This document shows positions 46,301 to 56,744 of a DNA stretch of 64,000 nucleotides, one piece after another. This DNA comes from Aristolochia californica (taxonomy: Eukaryota; Streptophyta; Magnoliopsida; Piperales; Aristolochiaceae): NCBI GenBank assembly GCA_029961685.1, contig JARWKL010000008.1:40874821-40938820 (forward strand), read 5' to 3'. The notes beneath the pieces were generated by a model. It made no database searches. It was not told the DNA's origin and saw only the letters and a list, made by a program, of their open reading frames with translations. Made by a program: the position numbers and the translations under genes. The number at the start of each line of letters is the position of its first letter. The first letter of the stretch is position 1.

Positions 46301-49300
46301 TCTGAACTTGCAAAAGACACTGACTGGTCAAGTTACAAGAAGGGGGGGAATCAATTTGCAGAACAAGTTCATGCATTTTATGCAGGCATAGATCAAACTT
46401 GGGCTGAAATATAGAATCAAAGTTTGAAGTAGAGAAATGAATGGGGCAGTGAATTAGGAATGGATGCCAAAATGAGTAGGAATGATCTCAATTATTAATA
46501 ATTTATCAACATTTTCTTTTCTTATTAGTTGTATCAGAATAAACTCAGTGCACTAGCTTCCTAACAAGCTTCAGCCAATGACAATGTTGATGTTCTCGGC
46601 TCAACATTAGTTGGTGGATTGGTCACTGCTCCTCATGCAAAACTAATCGGCTCTGCCAGGTTACAGCTTGATCAGGGAACAAAATGTAATTTTTACATGA
46701 AGAAACCACAGAACGGACAAGAAAAATCTAAAACAACCTTTCAATTGAGACTGGCTTGTTGTAATCAACGAGGGTTCTACAAGAAAGTCAAGTTTTTGGT
46801 TTAGATAGAGTAGTAAGAATTACTTTACCTTCTTCCTCAGCCGAGAGCCTACTTCGAAGATGCTTTAATAATGTCGATGTAGGTCCAGACACCAATGAGC
46901 TGAGAGAAATGAACTATGAAAGTTCCTTATGAATAATGATATACAAATATAAAAAAGTGATGCTGCAGAAGTCATACCTACGAAGAGTTCGAAGAGGATT
47001 CCCAGTAAGCAGAAGTTTCCTAAGTGTAGTCATTGTGCCTAAAACATGATCATGCAGCAATTATGTACATACGCACAGTATAATTCATCCAATATAAATT
47101 GAGAACAAGATGAAGAAAGATAAAGATAACCACAAAACAATCTTCATAGAACTTAAAACAGTGAAAAGATAAAAGAACCAGCAAGCTACTTCATGCTTTA
47201 GTTCAACACGACAATATAGCAAAATTGATTGATTTATTTATTATTGCTACAACAACATCAAGCCAAATATCAGCCTATCATTCTAACAGGATCCCTATGT
47301 GCCCTAATCTCAAAAGCTCCATTATTTTGACAACACAGCACATGATTGAAAATCAAAACAGCATGTGCAGAGTTAGTACCAGAATAAGAAAAAGCACAAT
47401 ATACCCAATATGAAGAGTGCTAATTTTACCAATCTCAGGAGGCAAGCCGGAAAGTGAATTGTTTGACAAATCAAGGACCAACAGACGAAGTTTGCATGCC
47501 TCTTTTGGATACTCCTTCAACTGCACAGACCATACTATTAATTATCATATCACTAGTTTATACTTTTATTCACCATCCAAGCAAGGATAATCTTGTATGA
47601 AATTGCAGAAATATATTTAGCTACATCCTTTTTTTCTTTTGTACAGAAGGTTCAAGACAAATGCAACATGAGGCATGTCAATATATCTATAAGAAAGTAT
47701 AAATGGGTAAAAAGTAAACAGGTTAATGCTATATGTTGTGCTCCCCAATACAGGGAGTGTTGGAAAGCTCTGGCAAAGCAAATGTCTTCTTGTATAACAA
47801 GCAACACTTGCACCTAAGTGATGTACATTCTCAACAATCCCTTACTCCACAAGTTAATACCTGGATTCTGGTCCCAAACCCAGCATAAACATGTTGTATC
47901 AGGGAGGTTAATAAGTGGCATAAAGCTCTGCCAATTGAATTTTTTCAGTTTATGCAGACATCCCACCTTGAAGTTTAGCTAATAGAAGGTGAAAGGCCAA
48001 ATGGAGCATTGTCAGTAAATGCAACAAATCCAATCTGATACTACTGAAACATTTAGGTGCAGTAAGTAAGGTTGATGTGAAAGAAAGAAAATAGAGTTTT
48101 GTCAGCACCTGATTTGAGTGAAGATCCAAGTTTCCCAATTGCAAAAGTTCACCTATTTCTGCCGGTAATGCAGTAAGCATGTTGCTTCTGTAATGTTCAG
48201 ATAAGAAATATAGAAGCACATAAAAATGAATTAAGTACCAGTAAAACATTAATGCCAAATTACATGCTCCACGCAAAAAAATGAATACAAAACCAACCCC
48301 ATATAAAATTCAGCAAGAGAATGACAACCCCTGATTGATGAAGGAATTGAAGAAATTTCTGCTCAAAACAACAATAGGCAAGAGATTAGAAAGTGTGGAG
48401 GAATGCAATAAAAATGCCACAAATAGATAAAAGTTCTAATTCCACATTTTAATCAAAATAATGGAACTGCCCCAGTGCATGGCATAATAGAATATAGGCT
48501 GCACACCCAAAACAAACACCAACCGATCATCTAGTCACTAAGCCCAGTAATAGGTATAGAATCATTTGAAAGCTCATATGACAAGCTTCACTCACTATTC
48601 AGATGAAAGTCAAGGCGGACAAGTCGTGACAGAATGCCGATATTCTCAGGTATACAGGTAAGCAAATTTTTGGCTGCACAAAGACAAAAAAAGGAACAAG
48701 AAAAGAGCATAAGCAAAGAAAGTGGAGGCAAAAAGAGTCGAAACCCAGAAGTCATATTTGTCATAAGTAAATTCACATCCTAAGAGAAAGGCAAGTACCA
48801 GCATTGAGTTCAGTAAGCATGGTCCATGATGCCATTATATTCTCAGATAAGATATTAAGCTTGTTTCCCTTTCATAAACATAATTAAGTCAATACTTGCA
48901 ATGGATGAAAAATTAAACATGATAATGATTTCTGAACAGAATTTATCCATAAACAAATTATGAACTAATGACCCCTATGAGAAATTTAGTTAGGATCTTG
49001 TAAGATACCTCAATGTCGAATTTCATCAATTTTGAACAGCTTGCTAGATCTTCTGGCAGGCTACTCATGCAATTTTTGGACACCTAGAGAGCCGGTAGAA
49101 ACACTCAAAAATTCCAAGATCCATAGATGAAGTAAAACTGAATAGGTAGCATCCTCAGTTCTGAATAGAACCACTATTTTTAAAAAAATAAAATTGAATA
49201 GAACCACTATTTATGTCCAAGCAACATGTTGCTCTGAACTGTTTTAAAGAGTCACATCATTTGAAGGCCCTTGTTAAGATATTATACATGCTTATGCATA

Positions 49301-50807
49301 GAAACGTTAAGTAAATTAATCAGTTTTTTTATCAACAGGGCTGTTTCTACAGAGTTGGATGTGGAATAAAATCTAGTCATGAAAAAAGTATACCTTAAGT
49401 TCTGACAAATCCAAGCATTTTCCCAGAGTGCTAGGGAGTTCTGTAAGTTGATTGTTTGAACAATCAAGCCTGAACACATATCAATCATATCAACAATAAA
49501 CTGAAAGAAAAATGAAAAAACAACTTCAACTTTAACATCTTCCATAAACCATAAGCAGGACCACCACATACTCATCCAGAACCAACTCACACTTTGAGAG
49601 CTTCTCGATGAGCATCTCATTAATTTGTTCTAACATGCAAATAAAGAAAACTAGCAGGACTCACTTGACTAGAGAGGTTGTCAAGCCAATTTCTTCAGGT
49701 ATACTGATTAAGGAGTTGAATGACACATCCAGTGATTTCAGCAATGCAAGTCTGGAAGAAAAGAAGCCCAATGTATAAGAAAAAATGCCTCTAATAACTA
49801 GGAGGTCCAAAAGGAATTGCTTTCAAATTATATGGAAGGAAGAGAAAATGAATTTAGAGCTGTAAGATTACTTACTCGCCAATAGCAGCCGGAAGGTGAG
49901 AAAGTCTATTGTGACTAATATTAAGAACCGATAACAAAGATAGATTTTTGAGATCTTCCGTAATGACTTCAATATTATTGTGAGCCAAGATAAGCTTCTG
50001 TAGATCCACCGTCTGTAGTCATGAAATAAACCTTCATTTTGTGCCATTAAATATCAGGAGAAGCTTCTTAGAATGCTTCAATTTAATGACACAGCACACT
50101 GGTTTTAAGAATGTATGTATGCAAATTTGGGAAGAATCGTACCTCCCACCAATTTTCACCCTCACCCACTGCCTCCAGATTTCTATAGACTTCAACAGGT
50201 ACTTCCCTATTAGCAAAATAATTTTCATCAATACAAAAGCCATGAAAGCGAAAGGAGCTTAGCTACATACTCCACTCAATCTGCTCCTCAAGATCCCTTC
50301 ACAACGTGGTGCATAAACTCCCAGAAAAGACTTCTCCATGTTTCAACCCAAACAATGTGTTACAACTTCTAGACCCAGAAACGTAACTTCATTATGGTTG
50401 CGCAAAGCCTTTTACAGTAAAGCAAGTGCGGAAGTATATAGTCTCGTTGATGCTAAACATTTCGGTTATTCAAGATCATCGTTCTTCATCAATAAAAAAA
50501 TAAAAATTGCAACACAAAAAATTCTCACTTAATCGTCAATATTTAAGCTGACACCCATAAATATAGAGCCGGGTCGTCAAAACTGGAAATATTAAACGAT
50601 GTAAATTAAACGAAAAGCTAGCAATGTAAAGATTGAATAATATTCATCTTATTTTTCACCTGCAGAGGCAGGCAATGACTTACAAAATGAAAAATTTTAA
50701 AAGAGAAAAAAATGAGCCAAAAGTAGAAGAAACGGAGAAGACCTGAGAGAACGACCGGACAGATTGAGAGATCCAGCAGATCTAGCAGCCTTTAAGATCC
50801 GATCCAT
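43346..50807 (-). CDS. LRRC40-like leucine-rich-repeat protein, 21 exons
   Basis: Minus-strand exons: 50807-50743, 50206-50143, 50012-49876, 49751-49665, 49469-49394, 49083-49009, 48868-48799, 48673-48596, 48358-48298, 48187-48109, 47520-47430, 47038-46978, 46899-46829, 46125-46037, 45943-45806, 45588-45484, 45117-44993, 44899-44803, 44236-44162, 44014-43959 and 43418-43346. They join to 1773 nt, 590 aa. The protein is almost all LRRs of the intracellular Ras-group type (LDLS.N.L..LP..I), in two blocks split by a serine-rich linker near [16 protein letters not shown]. It opens [21 protein letters not shown] and ends [12 protein letters not shown], as in plant LRRC40 homologues (Arabidopsis At3g15410 type). 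There is no signal peptide, kinase, TIR or NB-ARC domain, so it is not a receptor or NLR. Its role is unknown; probably a cytosolic scaffold. Exon borders often fall at the same point within a repeat. Confidence 0.9.
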
Positions 50808-51244
50808 CTTCTTAAAACACGAACTTACTTTCCTTTCCTTCTTATCAGAGAGATCAGAGGCACCCCTGTAAGCGGAAAGACGTCTTCGCGGGACTGGATC
50901 TCTCTCTCCCCTTTCAAAATGCGGAATGATAACAGCAAAAAATAGCAGAGAGAGAGAGAGAGAGAAAAAAAAAGCAGAAAAAATTCCCGCGAAATGCTAC
51001 GGTTGCTCGCTGGCGGAGAATACTTGCCGGGCCACTTATATGAGCTACAAATTTGTGTTACGACTCACCGAGTCAACCCGCAACTTGGCCAACAGGGCAA
51101 ATTGGGTCAGATTGGACCTACCATGGGCAACCCATTTGCTCTTAAATCCCAACTCATAACTTGCTCAGTCAATTGTGATCTAAACTGGTCAAGACGGGTC
51201 TCTTCTTCCCTCTACTGAGAACCGCAGCTTCCTTCTTCTCATCG
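50808..51244. promoter_or_regulatory. Shared upstream region of the LRR gene and nicotinamidase
   Basis: The start codons are 437 bp apart and diverge. A GA microsatellite lies at 50948-50965. The close head-to-head layout suggests a bidirectional promoter. No clear TATA box is seen for either gene. Confidence 0.5.
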
Positions 51245-51838
51245 ATGGCGGCAACCTCTTCCTCCTATGCAAAATTCGACGTCAGAAGAAAGAACCCAGA
51301 TCCCGAAAGATGCGTCCTTCTGGTCATCGACATGCAGAACCACTTTTCTTCCATGGCGACGCCGATCGTGGCTTCAATCAACAAAACGATCCAGCTCTGC
51401 CGAGAATCCAACATCCCCATCATCTTCACCCGGCATATCCATAAATCCACCGAGGACTATGGGATGCTGGCTGAGTGGTGGAATAACGACTTGATCCTCG
51501 ACGGGACCGCGGCATCGGAACTGATGTCGGAGCTCAAAAGGTCGAGCGGGGACCGCGTGTTGGAGAAGTGCACCTACAGCGCCTTCCAGAAGACGGGACT
51601 GGAGGACGATTTGAAGGGTGAGGGAATCCGGGAGGTGATAGTTACAGGGGTGATGACCAATCTCTGCTGCGAGACCACCGCGAGAGACGCTTTCGTGAGG
51701 GGATTCAGGGTCTTCTTCTCCACGGACGCGACGGCGACTGCCTCCAAGGAGTTACATGACGCGAGCTTGAAGAATCTGGCTTATGGGTTCGCTTATTTGG
51801 TGGACTGTCAGCGGCTGAAAGTGGGATTGGGGAAGTAG
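51245..51838 (+). CDS. NIC2: Nicotinamidase (isochorismatase-like hydrolase), 1 exon
   Basis: An intronless frame encodes 197 aa, the length of Arabidopsis NIC2/NIC3. The enzyme hydrolyses nicotinamide to nicotinate and ammonia in the NAD salvage pathway. The catalytic triad is visible: Asp29 in [11 protein letters not shown], Lys108 in [11 protein letters not shown] and Cys141 in [16 protein letters not shown]. The cis-peptide VMTN motif before the cysteine is intact. There is no targeting peptide, so it is probably cytosolic. The frame is GC-richer than its neighbours. Related plant hydrolases of the isochorismatase fold exist, but the motif set and size favour nicotinamidase. Confidence 0.92.
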   Translation: MAATSSSYAKFDVRRKNPDPERCVLLVIDMQNHFSSMATPIVASINKTIQLCRESNIPIIFTRHIHKSTEDYGMLAEWWNNDLILDGTAASELMSELKRSSGDRVLEKCTYSAFQKTGLEDDLKGEGIREVIVTGVMTNLCCETTARDAFVRGFRVFFSTDATATASKELHDASLKNLAYGFAYLVDCQRLKVGLGK

Positions 51839-54800
51839 CTTTAGCTTCATTAGGATTGTCCTTAGAATTAGTAATTTAGTTTTTCAAAGTTTTTCCCAAG
51901 TCATGTATGATGAGAATCTCTCTCTGTTTCTTCTGCAAATTACTTCATTCTAAAGGTTGAGCAGCCATGGCAGCGTTTGGAGAGGAGAAAACATTAGAAT
52001 GAAAACAAAATGAGTAAGATTGATAAGCAAATTGTAACATATTTGCTGCAACAAAAACCCCTTTTTTCTCTGAAATTGCGAAACCGATCTAAACCATGGA
52101 TGCCTCTCCAAGCTTAATCCAAGCCTGATATTTAATTTTATTTAGATTCGGGAGGGGGTGCTAATTTGATTTTGATATTTAGTTCAAATGAGCTAATTAT
52201 ATATCTAATTAACGAGCTATTTATGATTTCTACACATAGCTGAGTGAAATTGAGTATTTTCATACATATATCAATGTGTTCCATTTCCAATTTTTACCTC
52301 CACAATCAATCAATTCTACCAAATTGAAATTGAGACTCAATTGTTACAAGGACTAGAAATGAACCAGAATTCTGAAACAACTGGAATTTTGCCATACCTA
52401 CGTGAGCTTCTTCGCCTGTTTCATATTGCCATTCCTGTAGAACAAAATGAGATGATAACTTCGTCATTGTGGCTTTGGACAACGATTAGGCCTAACAACA
52501 AGATGAAACAACAAGATTAAAAGACGAAAATTGGACTGCAGCTGAGTGAAATTGCGTGGGTTTTCTAGATTGAAGACTCCAAAATAAACCGGTGTTACTA
52601 GAAAGATTCTAAAACACAGGTGAAAAAACATAGATATTTTCTTTCTTTCTAACTTGTTTGTTTGTCTCTATCCTAATTCTTTCTTTTTTCCTTTCTTTCT
52701 GACTTGTTTGTTTATTTATTTCTATCATGATTCTTTCTTTTTTCTTTCTTTTCTTATTTCTTATTTCTTTTTATATGCCTTTTTTTTATTTGTTCTTTCT
52801 TGTTTCTTTCATTCTATCTTGTTTTGTTCTTTCTTGACCGAAAAAAGAAAAAAAGGGAATATAAAAAGAATTAATAACATGAACCTCAAGTTGAAGATGA
52901 AACAATTATAAGATTATGGAACTCATGCAGAAGCACAGCCATATGTGAGAGGGGTATATACTGACACCCATTTAATCCATTGGAGACCACCAAATATGTT
53001 GGGAAGCATAACCTCAAGAAGTCAGGATGATAGAGAGCAGGGCCATCTACATTCATTTTGGACAGAAAACATGCTTGAAGTTTACAAAATGACACTATTT
53101 TGCATAGCCTAAAGGATAAGTTTCTTTCGAATCTCTGATCTCAGCACATTGTGGTGTTCTAACAGAAGGAAGATCAAGCTACTTAATAGAATCCAACTCA
53201 TGCAATAAAAAAAACTAAACCAGAGTAAGAACACAAACGGATATCTCCATTAGAACATAGTTAAATCAGAAACCAGATAGAAAATACTTCATCCATAAAT
53301 TATTTATCAGAAGATTCAAAACATATGGTTATTTGTCAGAAAAGAAGAATTCAGAAGAGAAATACAAAATCCTATAAATCCTAGAAAAAACAAGATATAA
53401 ACTGAGGGAACAATCTTACAAAATCAACTGTGGTAAGTTCAAAAAGAAAATTACGAGATTAAAAGTAAGAGTACCTAATTCTACTTAATTCGAGCTATCA
53501 ATCCACAATTTCCTACTTTAGTTCAATAAATATGGTCCCTCCATCAAAATCATTACCCCTGCAGACAAGTAATGTGTTCATATTCTATCACTACAAAAAT
53601 TAAAAATTCAGCAACTACAATAATGGAGTCACTTTGAGACTGACATCCAGAAAAAAGGAATCTTCTGGTACATGACCAGTGTGATCACAGATCATTGCAT
53701 GTAAAAACACTGCAAAGAAACTATAACTGGGTTCTGCGTTGAAAAATTTTGGGTTTTTCTTACAATAAGACTCTTTCTGAGAAGGACAGTGAGAAAAGTT
53801 ACATGAAAAGAGAGCAGATGAAGGGGGAACCGGACAACCTTTAAGAGGGTCAATGACAGAGCCACCACTCTCGTGGGAGAGAAAGTGCAAGATAAGGGAA
53901 ATAAGGAATTAAAATTTTGTAGAGAATTTTAAACTTCAAAAGATTGTCATACACAAAAAATAATATAACAAAAAAAATAATCCCATACATCATCAAAGAC
54001 ATCTTTAGAAAAACATGTTCACATGAAATGCGAAGTCTATCTTCCATTTTCTGGAAGATTTTTTTCTCTTTTTTTTTTTGGAAAAAGCACTTTCTGGAAA
54101 ATTTAGCTGGAAAGAGCAGGAAATAGCCTTGCAAAGTGCTCAGATCTTTAACCACTACTTTCATTTTCATGTTGAAGAAATGTGAAAGTTATGAGGATGA
54201 AAAGAAGAAAATACTTGTAACACTTAAAATACTTCCTTTCTCAACAAGACTAGAAAAGTGCAATGCCACCCATTTGTAAAAAAGAGAAAATGACAAAGAA
54301 CTGTCACTATAATGCAATTGAAAAATACTTGGATAAATGTGCATCAAGGCAAAAACTTATCCCAGATCCCAAACCTCGTTTAAGTTAAATTGCACAAACT
54401 ACTAATTGGAATAGTAATATTAAACACATTCCAAATGGGTGTAATATTATGCCACATTGGAACCAGATTTATCCTGGGATGTTCTAGTACCTTTCACTGA
54501 TATTCCCCTGGCATTTCTATATCTTCGGGCTGTAAAATATCAGATACTGCAATCAATTTAAAAACCTAAAACCAAAAATAAATTAATAAATACAATCAAA
54601 TGAAACGTAATTCACACAAACTAGATGACACATCTATCCAACCCCAAAACTGTATTTGGACAGGGGAAAAAAATCACAAACAAAATTGAGCTAAGACCAA
54701 AATAAATAATAGGCCTAATATTCTAAAATGCCGAAAAAACAAAATATACCCAAAAGGCCTAAAAACCAACGACCCAAAAGTCATAAACCCCATAATGCCA

Positions 54801-55256
54801 AAATACCCAATAAGCCCTGGAGCTTCGTGTTTTTTTTTTACATAAGAACAAGATCCACTTGTAAACTTTAAACTGTAGAATGAGTAATTTACTAAGGTAA
54901 TAAAGATTCAAACATTTGCTCATTGCACCAGAACATTAAAAATAACATGTTCGAAAACTGAACATTTTGGCACCAAAAGAAAGAATTAATCCAGTTTATA
55001 CGCAAGCCCTGATGACAAAATAGACCTCCTTAATCATCATCTAAAATCCCAGTGTGGAGCTGGCAGCTTTTGTGGCCAATAGCTGTAAAGTGCACATGGT
55101 AGATAATTAAAAAAATGTAACAGGGCAATGCACTTAATATTGCTTAGGTACTGATGAGGCCCATTCCTGGTATTGTGCATCATACAGTATTAATCTCCAG
55201 GGCAGCATTACTTGGAAGGCCGAAGCACAATGAAAAGTTGACATACTAAATGCTGC
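51839..55256. other. Intergenic DNA between nicotinamidase and the BRIZ-type gene
   Basis: The 3.4 kb is AT-rich and shows no supported gene. 52639-52850 is a pyrimidine-rich repeat (listed separately). Minus-strand frames at 52886-53095 and 53615-53890 match no family. A splice-flanked minus-strand mini-frame near 52391-52440 (NGNMKQAKKLT, stop) could be a terminal exon, but I find no partner exons. The last part should hold the 3' untranslated region of the gene at 55257. Confidence 0.45.
52639..52850 (+). repeat. Pyrimidine-rich (TTTC)n repeat with a 54-bp duplication
   Basis: TTTCTTTCTTTCT blocks recur. A unit of about 54 bp (TTTCTTTCT.ACTTGTTTG, then TCTATC.T.ATTCTTTC) appears twice, near 52640 and 52694. 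The rest is CTTT/TTTC low-complexity sequence. Confidence 0.75.
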
Positions 55257-56744
55257 TCAGCCTCTCTTTCGACTATGTTTTGCAGAACGTTTACTACTTG
55301 AAGGAGAGGGGTCCGTTGGTAGAGGCATAACAGTGGCTTCCTCAACTCCATTTGAGTTGGGCAGTTGCTCCACTGCCCTCTGTCCTTCTAGGTGCACCAT
55401 AAGATCTCGAAGCTGTTCTTCCAAGTCATTTATTTTCTTGTCTCTCAGTTCCAGAGCTGAATGTTCCCGTTCTTCAATTTCCTGGACTTTTACTGTCCAG
55501 ATCTCTTGGTTTTTGACAAGGTTCTCATTTATTTCCTCAAGAAATTTCTTTTCTGCCAAACACTTTTCAAGCTTGGATTGTATCTTCTGCAGTTTGCCAC
55601 TAGCCTTCTTTACAGCGTCAGCAATTGCCTTGTCAGTTTCTTCCTTGATCTCAAGCAATTGAGATTCATAATACTCTTTCTGCCTCTCAAGTTGGGAGGT
55701 CAATAGATCATTATACTCCTCAACAATAACGTCACATTTACTGTTCAAACTAGCCTCACTGATTCCAGTATCTGCATAGCATTGACAATTTCCACATTCA
55801 CCATCTAGGTGAGAAAAGGGGAAATTCAACTCAACCAACTTTCCATCAGTTTTAGACTGAATTAACCGGTGAACATAATTATCACCAACATAATCCCAAA
55901 CTCTTCGAGTCTCCAGTTCAACAGAATAACAATGCTGAGTGTCTCTCCAGTGCCTGATGGCGTGAGATCCCTTGTACCTTCCACAACCAACGTAACCACA
56001 GATTACACACATCCAGAGATTCTCAGATATTCCACAGACAGAACAAGTTGATTTTTCTGATTGCTGCTGGCAATACCGACAGACTGGGCAAGATGAATCT
56101 GTCCACTTTGAAATACAAGAACAATGGAAAGAATGATTGCAAATCGTTGTAAGAATCCCACTCAGCTCTTGGTCCAACCTCTCAAGGCAAACAGCACATG
56201 CAGGTGGTTCTGTTGAACTTGCAAGAGAGATCTTCCCATGCTCTACTGAACCCGTGAACTGCACATCCACAGTGAAGAGGACATGGCATACCTCTTCCTC
56301 CAGTGAAGAGAAGCGCCTTCCATTGAAATGCTGATAAAAATTATCGGCAGATTTCAGGTCATCAAAGCGAATAAGTATACTGTGACGATCTTCCATTCCA
56401 TCATTCCTGACAACTCGCATTTCCAGTATATTCTGGATGAACGAAGCACAAAATTGGCAGAAATCTGCATATGTCATATGGTTTGGAACAGCTAGCACAC
56501 ACACAAGTGGTTTCCTTCCAACGGGAAGACTTGAAGTAGAATCAGTGGCATCAGGAAGGTCATTGCGATATAAGTGCATGACTCCTCGTGTCTCTTCAAT
56601 TCTAGGGTTTCCAGAAGAGAAGGGAACTGCCTGAGTGAGTCCTGACCCAGAAGGCTCGATCAGTTCTCCAGAATTTAAAGAAGCAGATGGCCGGAAATCA
56701 TCTCCAGTTGGAGCTCCAGCAAGGCTAGTAGAGGAGGCGGACAT
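55257..56744 (-). CDS. BRIZ: BRIZ-type E3 ubiquitin ligase (BRAP2 domain, RING, ZnF-UBP)
   Basis: The coding sequence is one exon of 495 aa. The first ATG in frame is at 56744 (MSASSTSLAGAP). Domain order: a serine-rich lead, the BRAP2 RRM-like domain at about 78-165 (KPLVCVLAVPNHMTYADF), a RING at about 183-222 (CAVCLERL, CNHSFHCSCISKW, CPVCRYC), a ZnF-UBP at about 234-290 (CSVCGISENLWMCVICGYVGCGRY with GSHAIRHW), and a coiled coil at about 340-450. A basic tail (SSKRSAKHSRKRG) follows. Arabidopsis BRIZ1 and BRIZ2 form a heteromeric ligase needed for seed germination. I cannot assign this copy to BRIZ1 or BRIZ2 by eye. A leader intron is likely, acceptor at 56849 and donor near 57307, so only the coding part is intronless. 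Confidence 0.93.
   Translation of the reverse strand: MSASSTSLAGAPTGDDFRPSASLNSGELIEPSGSGLTQAVPFSSGNPRIEETRGVMHLYRNDLPDATDSTSSLPVGRKPLVCVLAVPNHMTYADFCQFCASFIQNILEMRVVRNDGMEDRHSILIRFDDLKSADNFYQHFNGRRFSSLEEEVCHVLFTVDVQFTGSVEHGKISLASSTEPPACAVCLERLDQELSGILTTICNHSFHCSCISKWTDSSCPVCRYCQQQSEKSTCSVCGISENLWMCVICGYVGCGRYKGSHAIRHWRDTQHCYSVELETRRVWDYVGDNYVHRLIQSKTDGKLVELNFPFSHLDGECGNCQCYADTGISEASLNSKCDVIVEEYNDLLTSQLERQKEYYESQLLEIKEETDKAIADAVKKASGKLQKIQSKLEKCLAEKKFLEEINENLVKNQEIWTVKVQEIEEREHSALELRDKKINDLEEQLRDLMVHLEGQRAVEQLPNSNGVEEATVMPLPTDPSPSSSKRSAKHSRKRG

Noticed and set aside
52391..52440. A short splice-flanked minus-strand frame (NGNMKQAKKLT, stop)
   Set aside because: It has a CTACAG acceptor and a stop, but no upstream exon or protein family can be attached.
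52886..53095. A minus-strand frame with protein-like composition
   Set aside because: No domain, no splice-joined neighbours and no family recognised; could be a relic, but unsupported.
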